Part shown: piece by piece, positions 8,804 to 15,795 of the stretch | Numbering within the stretch: position 1 is the first letter of the stretch | Layout: each line of letters starts with the position of its first letter | NCBI GenBank assembly: GCA_017304135.1 | Contig: JAFLBB010000014.1 | Span: forward strand, 1-64,000 | Reading direction: 5' to 3' | Length of the DNA stretch: 64,000 bases | From: Acidobacteriota bacterium | GTDB lineage: Bacteria; Acidobacteriota; Terriglobia; Bryobacterales; Bryobacteraceae | Position numbers and translations under genes: made by a program | Notes under the pieces: model-generated | The model's database searches: none | The model's input: only the letters and a program-made list of their open reading frames with translations | What the model was told of the DNA's origin: nothing

Positions 8804-10255
8804 ATGCGCACACTGTCCGCCCTCCTCGCGATCTCGATTCCCCTGGCCGCGGCCCCGCCTTCGACCGGCGAATGGCGGCAGTTCCGGGGGCCCAATGGAA
8901 CGGGAGTGGGGACCTCAACAGGGCTTCCGGTGGAGATGGACGGCTCGCACAACCTGGCCTGGAAAGCGGCCACGCCCGCGTCCTACTCGTCGCCGGTGAT
9001 GACGGCCGAGCGGGTGTACCTGACCGGGCACGAGGACACGAAGCTGCTGACGATTGCGCTGGACCGGGCGAGCGGGCGCGAGTTGTGGCGCGCGGAGGCT
9101 CCCAAGCCGTGGCCGGTGAAGCCGAAGGGTCCGGCGAGCCCCTCCATGTCGTCGCCGGCCACTGACGGTGAAAACGTCTACGTCATCTGGGAGCATTCCG
9201 GCCTGCTGAGTTATGACAAAGCGGGCAAGCTGCGCTGGAGCCTGGCGCTGGGCGAGATCAATACGCCCTATGGCTTCGGCAGTTCGCCGGCGGTGTTCGG
9301 CTCCACCGTCGTGCTCATCTGCGATCAGGATGGCGAGTCGTTCGTGCTGGCCGTTCACAAAGACACGGGCAAGCAGTTGTGGAAGACGGCGCGCCCGCAT
9401 GCGCAGCACAGCTTCCCCTCGCCGGTATTGTTTGAGCCGCGGGACAAGGATGGCAAGGCGGGTCCAAAGCAGGTGGTGGTTTCCGGCTCGCACCAGGTGG
9501 CCGGCTATTCGCTGGCGACAGGGGAGCGGCTGTGGTGGGTGGACGGCATGGCGTGGCAGGCCAAGCAGACGCCGCTGGTGGATGGAGGCACGATCTACGT
9601 GCTGTCGTCGATGCCGCCGATGGAGGAGTTGGGGCCGGTGCCAGCCGAGAAGACGCTGGCTGAGTTCCTGGAGAAGTTCGACACCAACAAAGACGGCAAG
9701 ATGACCAAGGACGAGTCGCCGTCGGCGAAGCCCTATGGCATGCGCGAGCTGTGGTTCTTGTGGGACACGAATAAGAACGGCCAGTTGGACGCGATCGAGG
9801 TGGAGATCTTCCTCAAGCGCAACAGCGCGCGCAGCGGCCTCTATGCCTTACGGCCGGAGGGCGCGGGCGACCTCACCGGAACGGCGATCGCCTGGTCGTA
9901 CCAGAAAGGGCTGCCGAACATCCCTTCGCCGCTGCTGTATCAGGGGCTGCTCTATGTGATCCGCGAGGGTGGCATTCTCACGGTCTTGGAACCGGCTACG
10001 GGCAACGTGGTGAAGCAGGGCCGCGTGACGGGGGCGCTGGGCGACTACTTCGCTTCGCCTGTTGCCGCCGATGGAAAGATCTTCCTGCTCACGCACGACG
10101 GCAAGCTGGCCGTGATGAAGGCGGGGGCGGAGTTCGAGGTGCTCAAGGTGAATGAGTTGGATGAAACCTCGTGGGCGACGCCGGCCATCGACGGCAACCA
10201 GGTGTTCGTGAAGACGCAGTCGGCGCTCTATTGTTTCGCGTTGAAGAAGCCTTGA
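8804..10255 (+). CDS. PQQ-type beta-propeller protein with inserted EF-hand pair, exported
   Basis: The 483-residue product has a signal peptide (MRTLSALLAISIPLAAAPP) and then propeller blades of the outer-membrane-assembly/PQQ type (WRQFRGPNGTG, GRELWRAE, GKLRWSLALG, GKQLWKTARP, GERLWWVDG). Two calcium-binding EF-hand loops are inserted: DTNKDGKMTKDE near residue 292 and DTNKNGQLDAIE near residue 319. This arrangement is common in Planctomycetes and Solibacter-like genomes. No catalytic dehydrogenase residues are evident, so it is probably a structural or binding propeller rather than a quinoprotein enzyme. The start at 8804 is set by the signal peptide; longer in-frame versions begin in low-complexity G-rich DNA. 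Confidence 0.85.
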   Translation: MRTLSALLAISIPLAAAPPSTGEWRQFRGPNGTGVGTSTGLPVEMDGSHNLAWKAATPASYSSPVMTAERVYLTGHEDTKLLTIALDRASGRELWRAEAPKPWPVKPKGPASPSMSSPATDGENVYVIWEHSGLLSYDKAGKLRWSLALGEINTPYGFGSSPAVFGSTVVLICDQDGESFVLAVHKDTGKQLWKTARPHAQHSFPSPVLFEPRDKDGKAGPKQVVVSGSHQVAGYSLATGERLWWVDGMAWQAKQTPLVDGGTIYVLSSMPPMEELGPVPAEKTLAEFLEKFDTNKDGKMTKDESPSAKPYGMRELWFLWDTNKNGQLDAIEVEIFLKRNSARSGLYALRPEGAGDLTGTAIAWSYQKGLPNIPSPLLYQGLLYVIREGGILTVLEPATGNVVKQGRVTGALGDYFASPVAADGKIFLLTHDGKLAVMKAGAEFEVLKVNELDETSWATPAIDGNQVFVKTQSALYCFALKKP

Positions 10256-10295
10256 GATGAAGAAACCGGGCTGAGGGCAAGCCGCGGACACCCGC

Positions 10296-11522
10296 TCAGC
10301 GCTTGAGGCCGGAGATGCAACAGTCTTCCTGGGTGGCTTCCGGGACGGAGTCCTTGAGCCAGCAGGCGCCCATGCCGCCGGGCTCCTCGGGCTTGACGAA
10401 GGTCCAGGCAAGGCAGCGCGACTCCTTGTCGCATGCCGATTTGCAGCGGGTGGGATTGGATGTGGCCATGTCGAGGGAGCGGTAGTCGCCGCCGGGCAGG
10501 TTGATGTTGACGCGCCAGCCGGTGGAGCCGGAGCCTCCGGTGTCGCGAGGGCGGCCGCGCGGGGTGGTTCGGCCATCATCGCCCGCGCCGAGGGTGGCGC
10601 CTTTGAGTCCGGAGATGCAGCAGTCCTCGCGGGTCGCTTCGGGAATGCTGTTTTTGAGCCAGCAGTAGCCCATGCCGCCAGGGGATTCCGGCTTGACCAG
10701 GGTCCAGGCCAGACACGCCGCCTCTTTGTCGCAGGCGGCTTTGCAGCGCTCGGGGTTGGAAGTGGCCATGTCGATAGCGCGGTAGTCGCCGCCTGGAAGA
10801 TTGGTATTCACCTTCCAGTTGGCCGGCTCAATTCTCGACTCGCGGCGCGTGCCGGCCAGAGCCGCCTCGGCAACTCCGCCGCGCAGGGCGGCAAGTCCAA
10901 CCTCTCCGGCCGTGCGTCCCGGCGGCGTGTGTCCGCCCTGTGTCCGTCCGTCGCTGAGCATACCCGGCGAGGAGGTCTTCCTATAGCCGGCGGGGATCTC
11001 AAACAGGCTGGGCGGCTGCGGACCGGCGCGCAGGTTGCGGTTCTCTTGGATGAACCCCATCACATCCAACCGCACAGGGAGATCGAGGGCATCGGCCACC
11101 CACACGATGGCGTGCAGGGGCTGGCCGTTGGGTTGGTTGCCCAGGTTGGCACGCATCTTCGTGCAGGCGTAGCCGAGCACGGTTTCCCTGCCCAGGGTCT
11201 GTTTGCGCATGTTCATCAGATCGAGGTTGGACAGGTCGGTTTTACCCGGCGGCTGGCTGGATGAGAGAGAGGTTTCGGAAAACTGCCGTTTGTCGACATA
11301 CAACGTCCAACTGACGCCCATGTCGCGGCGGGCAATGGTGACGATGCGTCCCAGGGGCCCGGCGAGAAACCCTTCGACACGGGATTTCTGTCCCGAGACA
11401 TAGAGTTTCAGGGTTTGGGTAACTCGTCCCTCATCGAGGATCACCATGTCGGTGGAGTAATCGGTAATCTTGGCTGCCAGGAAGGCAGGAGATAAGAACA
11501 GGAGCAAGCAGGCGCGGTTCAT
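10296..11522 (-). CDS. Exported protein with DUF4412-like N-domain and two PAN/Apple domains
   Basis: This 408-residue protein has a signal peptide (MNRACLLLFLSPAFLAAK), an N-terminal LolA/DUF4412-like region (about 20-185: KLYVSGQKSRVEG, LGYACTKMRANL, VWVADALDLPVRL), a low-complexity linker, and two near-identical PAN_4-type repeats (about 238-305 and 340-408). Each repeat has VNxNLPGGDYR, DMATSNPxRCKxACDKE, CLAWT, CWLK and EDCCISGLK with six conserved cysteines likely forming disulfides. PAN domains bind proteins or carbohydrates, so it is probably a periplasmic or surface adhesion/binding protein. GGAGGAGA lies just before ATG 11522, and a good sigma-70-type promoter is upstream at 11575-11603. 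The high identity of the repeats suggests recent duplication. Confidence 0.8.
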   Translation of the reverse strand: MNRACLLLFLSPAFLAAKITDYSTDMVILDEGRVTQTLKLYVSGQKSRVEGFLAGPLGRIVTIARRDMGVSWTLYVDKRQFSETSLSSSQPPGKTDLSNLDLMNMRKQTLGRETVLGYACTKMRANLGNQPNGQPLHAIVWVADALDLPVRLDVMGFIQENRNLRAGPQPPSLFEIPAGYRKTSSPGMLSDGRTQGGHTPPGRTAGEVGLAALRGGVAEAALAGTRRESRIEPANWKVNTNLPGGDYRAIDMATSNPERCKAACDKEAACLAWTLVKPESPGGMGYCWLKNSIPEATREDCCISGLKGATLGAGDDGRTTPRGRPRDTGGSGSTGWRVNINLPGGDYRSLDMATSNPTRCKSACDKESRCLAWTFVKPEEPGGMGACWLKDSVPEATQEDCCISGLKR

Positions 11523-11574
11523 CGCGGTCTCCTCCGGATCGGACGCGTTGCACGTCCGTTGTAAGTCCGCGAGT

Positions 11575-11603
11575 AGTGTACGCCTGCGCTGGATGGGTGT
11601 CGA
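11575..11603 (-). promoter_or_regulatory. Sigma-70-type promoter for the PAN-domain gene
   Basis: Read on the minus strand, TCGACA (11603-11598), a 17-base spacer and TACACT (11580-11575) fit the housekeeping consensus. The predicted transcript begins near 11568, leaving a leader of about 45 bases that contains GGAGGAGA before ATG 11522. Confidence 0.6.
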
Positions 11604-11608
11604 GCGAA

Positions 11609-11638
11609 TTCAAACTCGCTTGAAACAAGCAGTTTGAA
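11609..11638. promoter_or_regulatory. Stem-loop/inverted repeat upstream of the PAN gene promoter
   Basis: TTCAAACT (11609-11616) pairs with AGTTTGAA (11631-11638), and inside it CTTG (11619-11622) pairs with CAAG (11626-11629) around an AAA loop. It sits directly upstream of the -35 box and downstream of the SDR stop codon. No T-run follows on either strand, so an operator is as likely as a terminator. Confidence 0.45.
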
Positions 11639-11686
11639 ACAGTCAAAGTTGCTGCTGGAGGGGCGGTTCCAGGGCCTGCGCTGGAG

Positions 11687-12475
11687 TTACACCATATCCA
11701 GCGTGAGCGGCTTCGGCTGTTTGCCGTCGACATCGAGGACGCCATATTCCAGCGCCAGGGCGGCGGCCACGAGCACGCGGCCGGTCTTATCGGTGAGGCG
11801 GGGGTCGCGGGCCAGGGCGTCGATGACGAGGCCGATGAACTCCGGGCTCTCACTGTTACTGGCGTCGATCCAGCCGGCGTTGACGGCTTCCATGACGGCC
11901 TCGGTGCGCACGAGTCCTGGATAGAGGGAGACGACGCTCACGCCGTGGGGTTGAAGGTCATGCGCCATGGCGGCGGCCATCTTGTCGGTGGCCGATTTGG
12001 AGACGCCGTAAAGGACGTTGCCGATGTGTTTTTGAGCAGCCCAGAAGCTGAGGTGGACGATGAGGCCGCGGCCGCGGGCGATCATGAGCGGCGCGGCGTG
12101 GCGCGAGCAATCGTAGCCGGCGCGGACGCCGGCCTCCATCATGGCCCTCCATGCCTCGGTCGGCTGCTGCCAGAAGGGCAGGCTCCAGGTGAAGACGCCA
12201 TCGCGGACCATGCAGTCATAGCCGCCCCAGGCGCCGTTGACGAGCAGGTCGGGCGCGCCGCACTCGGCCGCCACGCGGGCAAAGAGGGCCCCCGTCTGGG
12301 CGGTGTCGGTGTGGTCGCAGGCGATGCGCTCGATGCCCTCGGGGAGTGGGGCCGTCAGGATGGTGCGGCCGGTGGCAAAGACGCGATAACCCGCTCCGTG
12401 CAGGGCCAGGGCGACGCCGCGACCAATGCCACGGCTGGCTCCGGTGACGACGGCCACGCGCTGCGGGGCACTCAC
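11687..12475 (-). CDS. Short-chain dehydrogenase/reductase, DHRS1-like
   Basis: A 262-residue classical SDR using NAD(P)H. It has the Rossmann motif TGASRGIG near residue 11, the NGAWGG segment in place of the usual NNAG, and the catalytic YGVSK (Tyr-x3-Lys) in the middle of the protein. The region from LIVHLSFWAAQ to YPGLVRTE resembles human DHRS1 as I recall it; substrates of that group are poorly known. The GTG at 12475 overlaps the TGA of the upstream phosphodiesterase gene (GTGA), so translation is coupled. A longer in-frame extension upstream lies wholly inside that gene and is a shadow. Confidence 0.85.
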   Translation of the reverse strand: MSAPQRVAVVTGASRGIGRGVALALHGAGYRVFATGRTILTAPLPEGIERIACDHTDTAQTGALFARVAAECGAPDLLVNGAWGGYDCMVRDGVFTWSLPFWQQPTEAWRAMMEAGVRAGYDCSRHAAPLMIARGRGLIVHLSFWAAQKHIGNVLYGVSKSATDKMAAAMAHDLQPHGVSVVSLYPGLVRTEAVMEAVNAGWIDASNSESPEFIGLVIDALARDPRLTDKTGRVLVAAALALEYGVLDVDGKQPKPLTLDMV

Positions 12476-13578
12476 TTGCCGACCACCTCGGCCACGGGTT
12501 TGCCGGCGCGTGGTTGGGCGGCGTTGTAGTCCTCGCCGAGGAGCGCGGCGATAGTGGCCGCCACCTGGTTTTGGGTGATGGCGGAGATGTTCTTGCGTTC
12601 GCCCAGCGGCCTGGTGTCGGGGCCAAGGAACGCCATCCAGACGTCCTTGGACTGCGGCAGCTTCTGGCCGTGGCTGCGCCAGCCCAGGGGAGCCTCGCCG
12701 CGCCCGTGGTCGACGGCCAGGACGAGGGTGGTGACGCCGCGCGAAGAGGGATCGCTTTGGGCGGCTTCCCACAGCCGCTTGACGTACTCATCCACGCGGC
12801 GTGCGGCACGAAGATACTCGGTGTAGTTGCCGGCGTGCGCCCAGTGGTCGGTTTCGCCGAGGGAGAGGTAAAGCACGGCGGGCTTTTTCACGCGCCAGTA
12901 CTCAAGCGCGGTGTGGAAGGGGTAGATGTCGTCGCATTCGCCCGCCACGTCGCGCGGGGCTTCGGCTTTCAACTGGTTCAGCATTTCGATCTTTGGCGTC
13001 ATGGGAGACATAGGGAAGGCATCGAAGCCGGCGTTCACGGGGAAACCCGCCCGCGGCTCGTTGAGGATCCAGGGGAAGGTATCCCAGGCCCCAAACGCGG
13101 CCACCTTGCCCTTGTAGGCGGGCTTGGTGTGGAGCCACTCCAGGACGCTCACGTTGGCGTTGTACTTTTTGTCGTTGCTGTCGACCTTGGGGTCGGGGAA
13201 GCCGGCGAAGATTTCGTTGTAGCCGGGGTAGGAGAAGTTCATGCCGTTGGTGACGTAGGCCTCCGAACCGGCCTCGCGATTGCCGTAGATCTGCCCCTGC
13301 TCGGCGATGACGCTCCACAGAAACGGCATGAGCGTTTTGCGCCGCTCGGCGGGCGTGTCGCGCCAGTATTCCTTCTTAAGGCCCTCGACGTCGTTCACGG
13401 CGCCGTTTTCCTTATTCATCAACGCCGCGTCCGCGCCCTGGAAGACCTCCTGCCAGCGCAAGCCGTCGGTCATGACGAAGATGACTTTTTTTGTTTTGGT
13501 GCGGGTCTGGGCTTGGGCGGCGGCGAATCCGGCAAGCGAGAGCGCGAGGACAAGGGCGGCAAAACGAGTGGTTCGCAT
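12472..13578 (-). CDS. Alkaline phosphatase superfamily phosphodiesterase/sulfatase-like exported protein
   Basis: The 368-residue product carries a signal peptide (MRTTRFAALVLALSLAGFAAAQA) and an alkaline-phosphatase-superfamily fold. Metal-site motifs seen are VIFVMTDGLRWQEVF (first aspartate and nucleophile threonine), SLGETDHWAHAG and VLAVDHGRG, the latter two giving the usual Asp/His ligands. It most resembles type I phosphodiesterase/nucleotide-pyrophosphatase-like proteins; the substrate is unknown. AGGAGA about ten bases before ATG 13578 fixes the start. It is the first gene of a two-gene operon with the SDR and diverges from the membrane protein at 13659. Confidence 0.85.
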   Translation of the reverse strand: MRTTRFAALVLALSLAGFAAAQAQTRTKTKKVIFVMTDGLRWQEVFQGADAALMNKENGAVNDVEGLKKEYWRDTPAERRKTLMPFLWSVIAEQGQIYGNREAGSEAYVTNGMNFSYPGYNEIFAGFPDPKVDSNDKKYNANVSVLEWLHTKPAYKGKVAAFGAWDTFPWILNEPRAGFPVNAGFDAFPMSPMTPKIEMLNQLKAEAPRDVAGECDDIYPFHTALEYWRVKKPAVLYLSLGETDHWAHAGNYTEYLRAARRVDEYVKRLWEAAQSDPSSRGVTTLVLAVDHGRGEAPLGWRSHGQKLPQSKDVWMAFLGPDTRPLGERKNISAITQNQVAATIAALLGEDYNAAQPRAGKPVAEVVGK

Positions 13579-13645
13579 AATGGGAAAATCTCCTGGGGAA
13601 TCCACTTCAGCTTAGCCTCATTCCTGTTTCGGCCTGCTGACGCGC

Positions 13646-13651
13646 TACACT
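13646..13651 (+). promoter_or_regulatory. -10 box placed for a leaderless transcript
   Basis: TACACT lies seven bases before the TTG start at 13659, so the transcript would begin at or within a base or two of the start codon. No clear -35 box is seen. Confidence 0.5.
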
Positions 13652-13658
13652 TTGCAGG

Positions 13659-14150
13659 TTGGCCTCGATACACCGCGTAGAAGTCTTGAAGTACACACCG
13701 GAGGAACTGCTCATCCGCCAGCGCCCCGGCTATGGCGAGTTTGTGATTTCCCTGCTGGTAGCGCTGGCGCTGGCCACGGTTGCCGGCTACGAGGCGATTC
13801 TGCCGGAACCGAACTACTCCCTGTGCGCGTTGCTGGGCGTGGTGGCCATGTTTTGGGGCACGGTGGCGGCCTTCTCGCTGCTGGAGACGCACATTCACGC
13901 CGTGCGCGCGCGGGAGACGCTGACATTGAAGCGGTACTTTCTCAACATCGCCTCGTCGCGGCGGATTCCGCTGGCGCATATCCGCGATGTGCGCATGGAG
14001 CCGGCGCTGTTCCATCGCGCCGGGCTGCGGATTACCTTTCGCTCCGGGCGCGCGCTTTCGCTGACGTTTCCGCCGGTGCCGGGCGACCGTTTCTGGCTGG
14101 ACAAGCTGGCGCTGGACCTGACGACGTTTCTCCCCCGGCACACGGGCTAG
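13659..14150 (+). CDS. Small two-span membrane protein with PH-like C-terminal domain, function unknown
   Basis: A 163-residue protein. After a short soluble start, two hydrophobic segments (about residues 28-48 and 53-72) are followed by a basic beta-rich domain: LTLKRYFLNIASSRRIPLAHIRDVRME, LRITFRSGRALSLTFPP. This resembles bacterial PH-like membrane proteins of the YdbS/DUF304 kind, though I cannot assign it firmly. The proposed start is TTG at 13659, supported by a TACACT seven bases upstream; no ribosome site is visible, in line with leaderless translation. It diverges from the phosphodiesterase gene. Confidence 0.6.
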   Translation: MASIHRVEVLKYTPEELLIRQRPGYGEFVISLLVALALATVAGYEAILPEPNYSLCALLGVVAMFWGTVAAFSLLETHIHAVRARETLTLKRYFLNIASSRRIPLAHIRDVRMEPALFHRAGLRITFRSGRALSLTFPPVPGDRFWLDKLALDLTTFLPRHTG

Positions 14151-14190
14151 ACGCCACGCCACCCAGGCGCCACCCAGCCGCGTGGCGCGC

Positions 14191-14196
14191 TACACT
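14191..14196 (+). promoter_or_regulatory. -10 box placed for a leaderless transcript
   Basis: TACACT lies eight bases before ATG 14205, with no ribosome-binding sequence between them. This is one of the clearest leaderless arrangements in the window. Confidence 0.55.
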
Positions 14197-14204
14197 GGCG
14201 GACG

Positions 14205-15056
14205 ATGGAACATACACTTTCCCGCCGCAGTTTTCTCGGCGCCTCGGCCGCCCTGGCCGGCGCCGTCTCGCCTCTGCTTGCCGCCGGCAAAAAGCCCGTG
14301 CTCGGGCTGGAACTCTACTCGGTTCGCAACGAACTGGCCAAGGACCTCCCCGGCACACTCAAGGCCGTGGCCAAGATGGGCTATGAGGGGGTGGAGTTTT
14401 TCGGCCCCTACGCGGATTGGAAGCTGGATTACGCCAAGGAAGTCCGCAAGATGCTGGATGACCTCAACCTGAAGGCCCTTTCGGCGCACACAGGCGCCAA
14501 ATATTTCACGCCGGAGGAACTGGCCCGCGTGGCCGAGCTCAACCTGGCCATCGGTTCGAAGTACATCGTCATGTCCAGCGCGGGCAGTGTGAAGTCGCTG
14601 GATGGCTGGAAGGAAGTGGGGGCGAAGCTGACGGCCGCCGATGCGCAGTTAAAGAAGCTGAAGCTGCGCACGGGATTTCACAATCACGCCACCGAGTTCA
14701 CCCCGCTGGAAGGGAAGCGGCCGATTGAGGTGCTGGCGGCGACGACGCCGAAGAGCGTGGTGCTGCAGTTGGATGTCGGCACATGCCTGCAGGCCGGCTC
14801 CGATCCGATCGAGTGGACCAAGGCCAATCCGGGCCGCATCGTCTCCATCCACTTAAAGGACTGGAAGAACGCGCCTGGACATGAGGGCTACCGCATTCTG
14901 CTGGGCGAGGGCTACGGGAAGTTTAAGGAACTGATCCAGACAGCGGGCAAGTCCGGCGGGTTGGAGTATGTTCTGGTGGAGCAGGAAGGGCACCAGTTGC
15001 CGGCGCTGGAAGCTTCGGAGAAGTGCCTGCAGAATCTGAAGAAGATTCTCAGCTAA
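14205..15056 (+). CDS. Tat-exported sugar phosphate isomerase/epimerase (xylose isomerase-like TIM barrel)
   Basis: A 283-residue protein with a Tat signal (SRRSFLGAS at residues 6-14 then a hydrophobic run to about residue 30) and a TIM barrel of the AP-endonuclease-2/xylose-isomerase family. Likely metal and substrate residues lie in SAHTG, GFHNHATEF, LQLDVGTC, HLKDW and VEQEG. Such enzymes isomerise or epimerise free sugars in the periplasm in this lineage; the substrate is unknown. Its start is supported by the TACACT eight bases upstream. It is monocistronic and converges on the small gene at 15114. Confidence 0.85.
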   Translation: MEHTLSRRSFLGASAALAGAVSPLLAAGKKPVLGLELYSVRNELAKDLPGTLKAVAKMGYEGVEFFGPYADWKLDYAKEVRKMLDDLNLKALSAHTGAKYFTPEELARVAELNLAIGSKYIVMSSAGSVKSLDGWKEVGAKLTAADAQLKKLKLRTGFHNHATEFTPLEGKRPIEVLAATTPKSVVLQLDVGTCLQAGSDPIEWTKANPGRIVSIHLKDWKNAPGHEGYRILLGEGYGKFKELIQTAGKSGGLEYVLVEQEGHQLPALEASEKCLQNLKKILS

Positions 15057-15113
15057 GCCAACGGGTGGCCGCGGCGCGGATGGCCGTCCCGCGGCAGACC
15101 GGTTGGGCGGCGG

Positions 15114-15428
15114 CTAGCGCCGGGTCATGAGCCTGAGACGCTCTTCCTGTGTGAGCGCCACGTCGGAGCTGGCTTCCAGGCGCGGCATCCTGGGAGCGAA
15201 GGGAGTTTCCCCGGCGACGGGGCGCGCTCGCTCGCGGAATGCGAAGTAACTTGTCTCGACGGCGAGCTGCCGGTCGTACCGGGGGGCCGCGCTCTCCATC
15301 CACGCATGTTTAGCTATGACGCCGAACATGCCGCTGCTATCGGTGTCGGGTGAGATCGTGGCGGCGGAAAGCGGGATTGTCAGCACCAGCGCCGAAAGAA
15401 GAAACACGCCCAGTCTATTCAGGTTCAC
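15114..15428 (-). CDS. Small exported hypothetical protein, 104 aa
   Basis: I do not recognise the family. From the GTG at 15428 the product begins VNLNRLGVFLLSALVLTIPLSAATIS, a good signal peptide, followed by a short polar region rich in Arg and Pro and ending QEERLRLMTRR. CGGAGG lies six bases upstream of the GTG, and a strong promoter (15529-15557) further upstream supports this start over longer in-frame starts up to 15740, one of which would lie inside the promoter. Confidence 0.55.
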   Translation of the reverse strand: MNLNRLGVFLLSALVLTIPLSAATISPDTDSSGMFGVIAKHAWMESAAPRYDRQLAVETSYFAFRERARPVAGETPFAPRMPRLEASSDVALTQEERLRLMTRR

Positions 15429-15795
15429 AGTTGGCCTCCGAAAAGTCGATGCCCTATCGACGCGGAAACAAGGCAAGGTTGCGAGTGGAATGGGCAGGCC
15501 CCTGCAGAGCCTGCGATGAGTTACTTTCATGATAGAGGGGTGGGCTACCGATTTCAAATGAATATTCGGCTGTGAATTTCTTTTCCGGCAGGCTCCCCCG
15601 CACGTTTTCTCATGGTCCCCCTCATGTGGGAATATCGGCCTGGTAATAATTTCCAGCATGGCCGCTCCCACGCCTCTCGAGAGCGGTGATTGTCTTTTCT
15701 TCGCCCCCGTAACGTTTACCTGCCGCGGCCGTCTCTTCAAGGTCAGCTCACGCGGGAGTTAAGATGAGGAAACTGGGCTTTTCCCAAGTGAATCC
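15429..15795. other. Divergent intergenic region of 367 bp
   Basis: The region separates the small exported gene from the second TonB receptor. It holds the leftward promoter at 15529-15557. For the rightward gene I see only weak candidates, such as TAATAAT in GGTAATAATTTCC and a short CTGGGCTTTTCCCAAG hairpin just before the ATG at 15796. No RNA gene or coding frame was found. Confidence 0.5.
15529..15557 (-). promoter_or_regulatory. Sigma-70-type promoter for the small exported gene
   Basis: On the minus strand TTGAAA (15557-15552), a 17-base spacer and TATCAT (15534-15529) match the consensus at ten of twelve positions by my count. A transcript start near 15522 leaves a leader of about 95 bases before the GTG at 15428. 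Confidence 0.6.

Noticed and set aside
12476-12772. N-terminal extension of the SDR gene
   Set aside because: Lies wholly within the phosphodiesterase gene; the SDR fold begins just after GTG 12475.
15429-15740. Longer version of the small exported protein
   Set aside because: The added part lacks a signal peptide and crosses a good promoter at 15529-15557.
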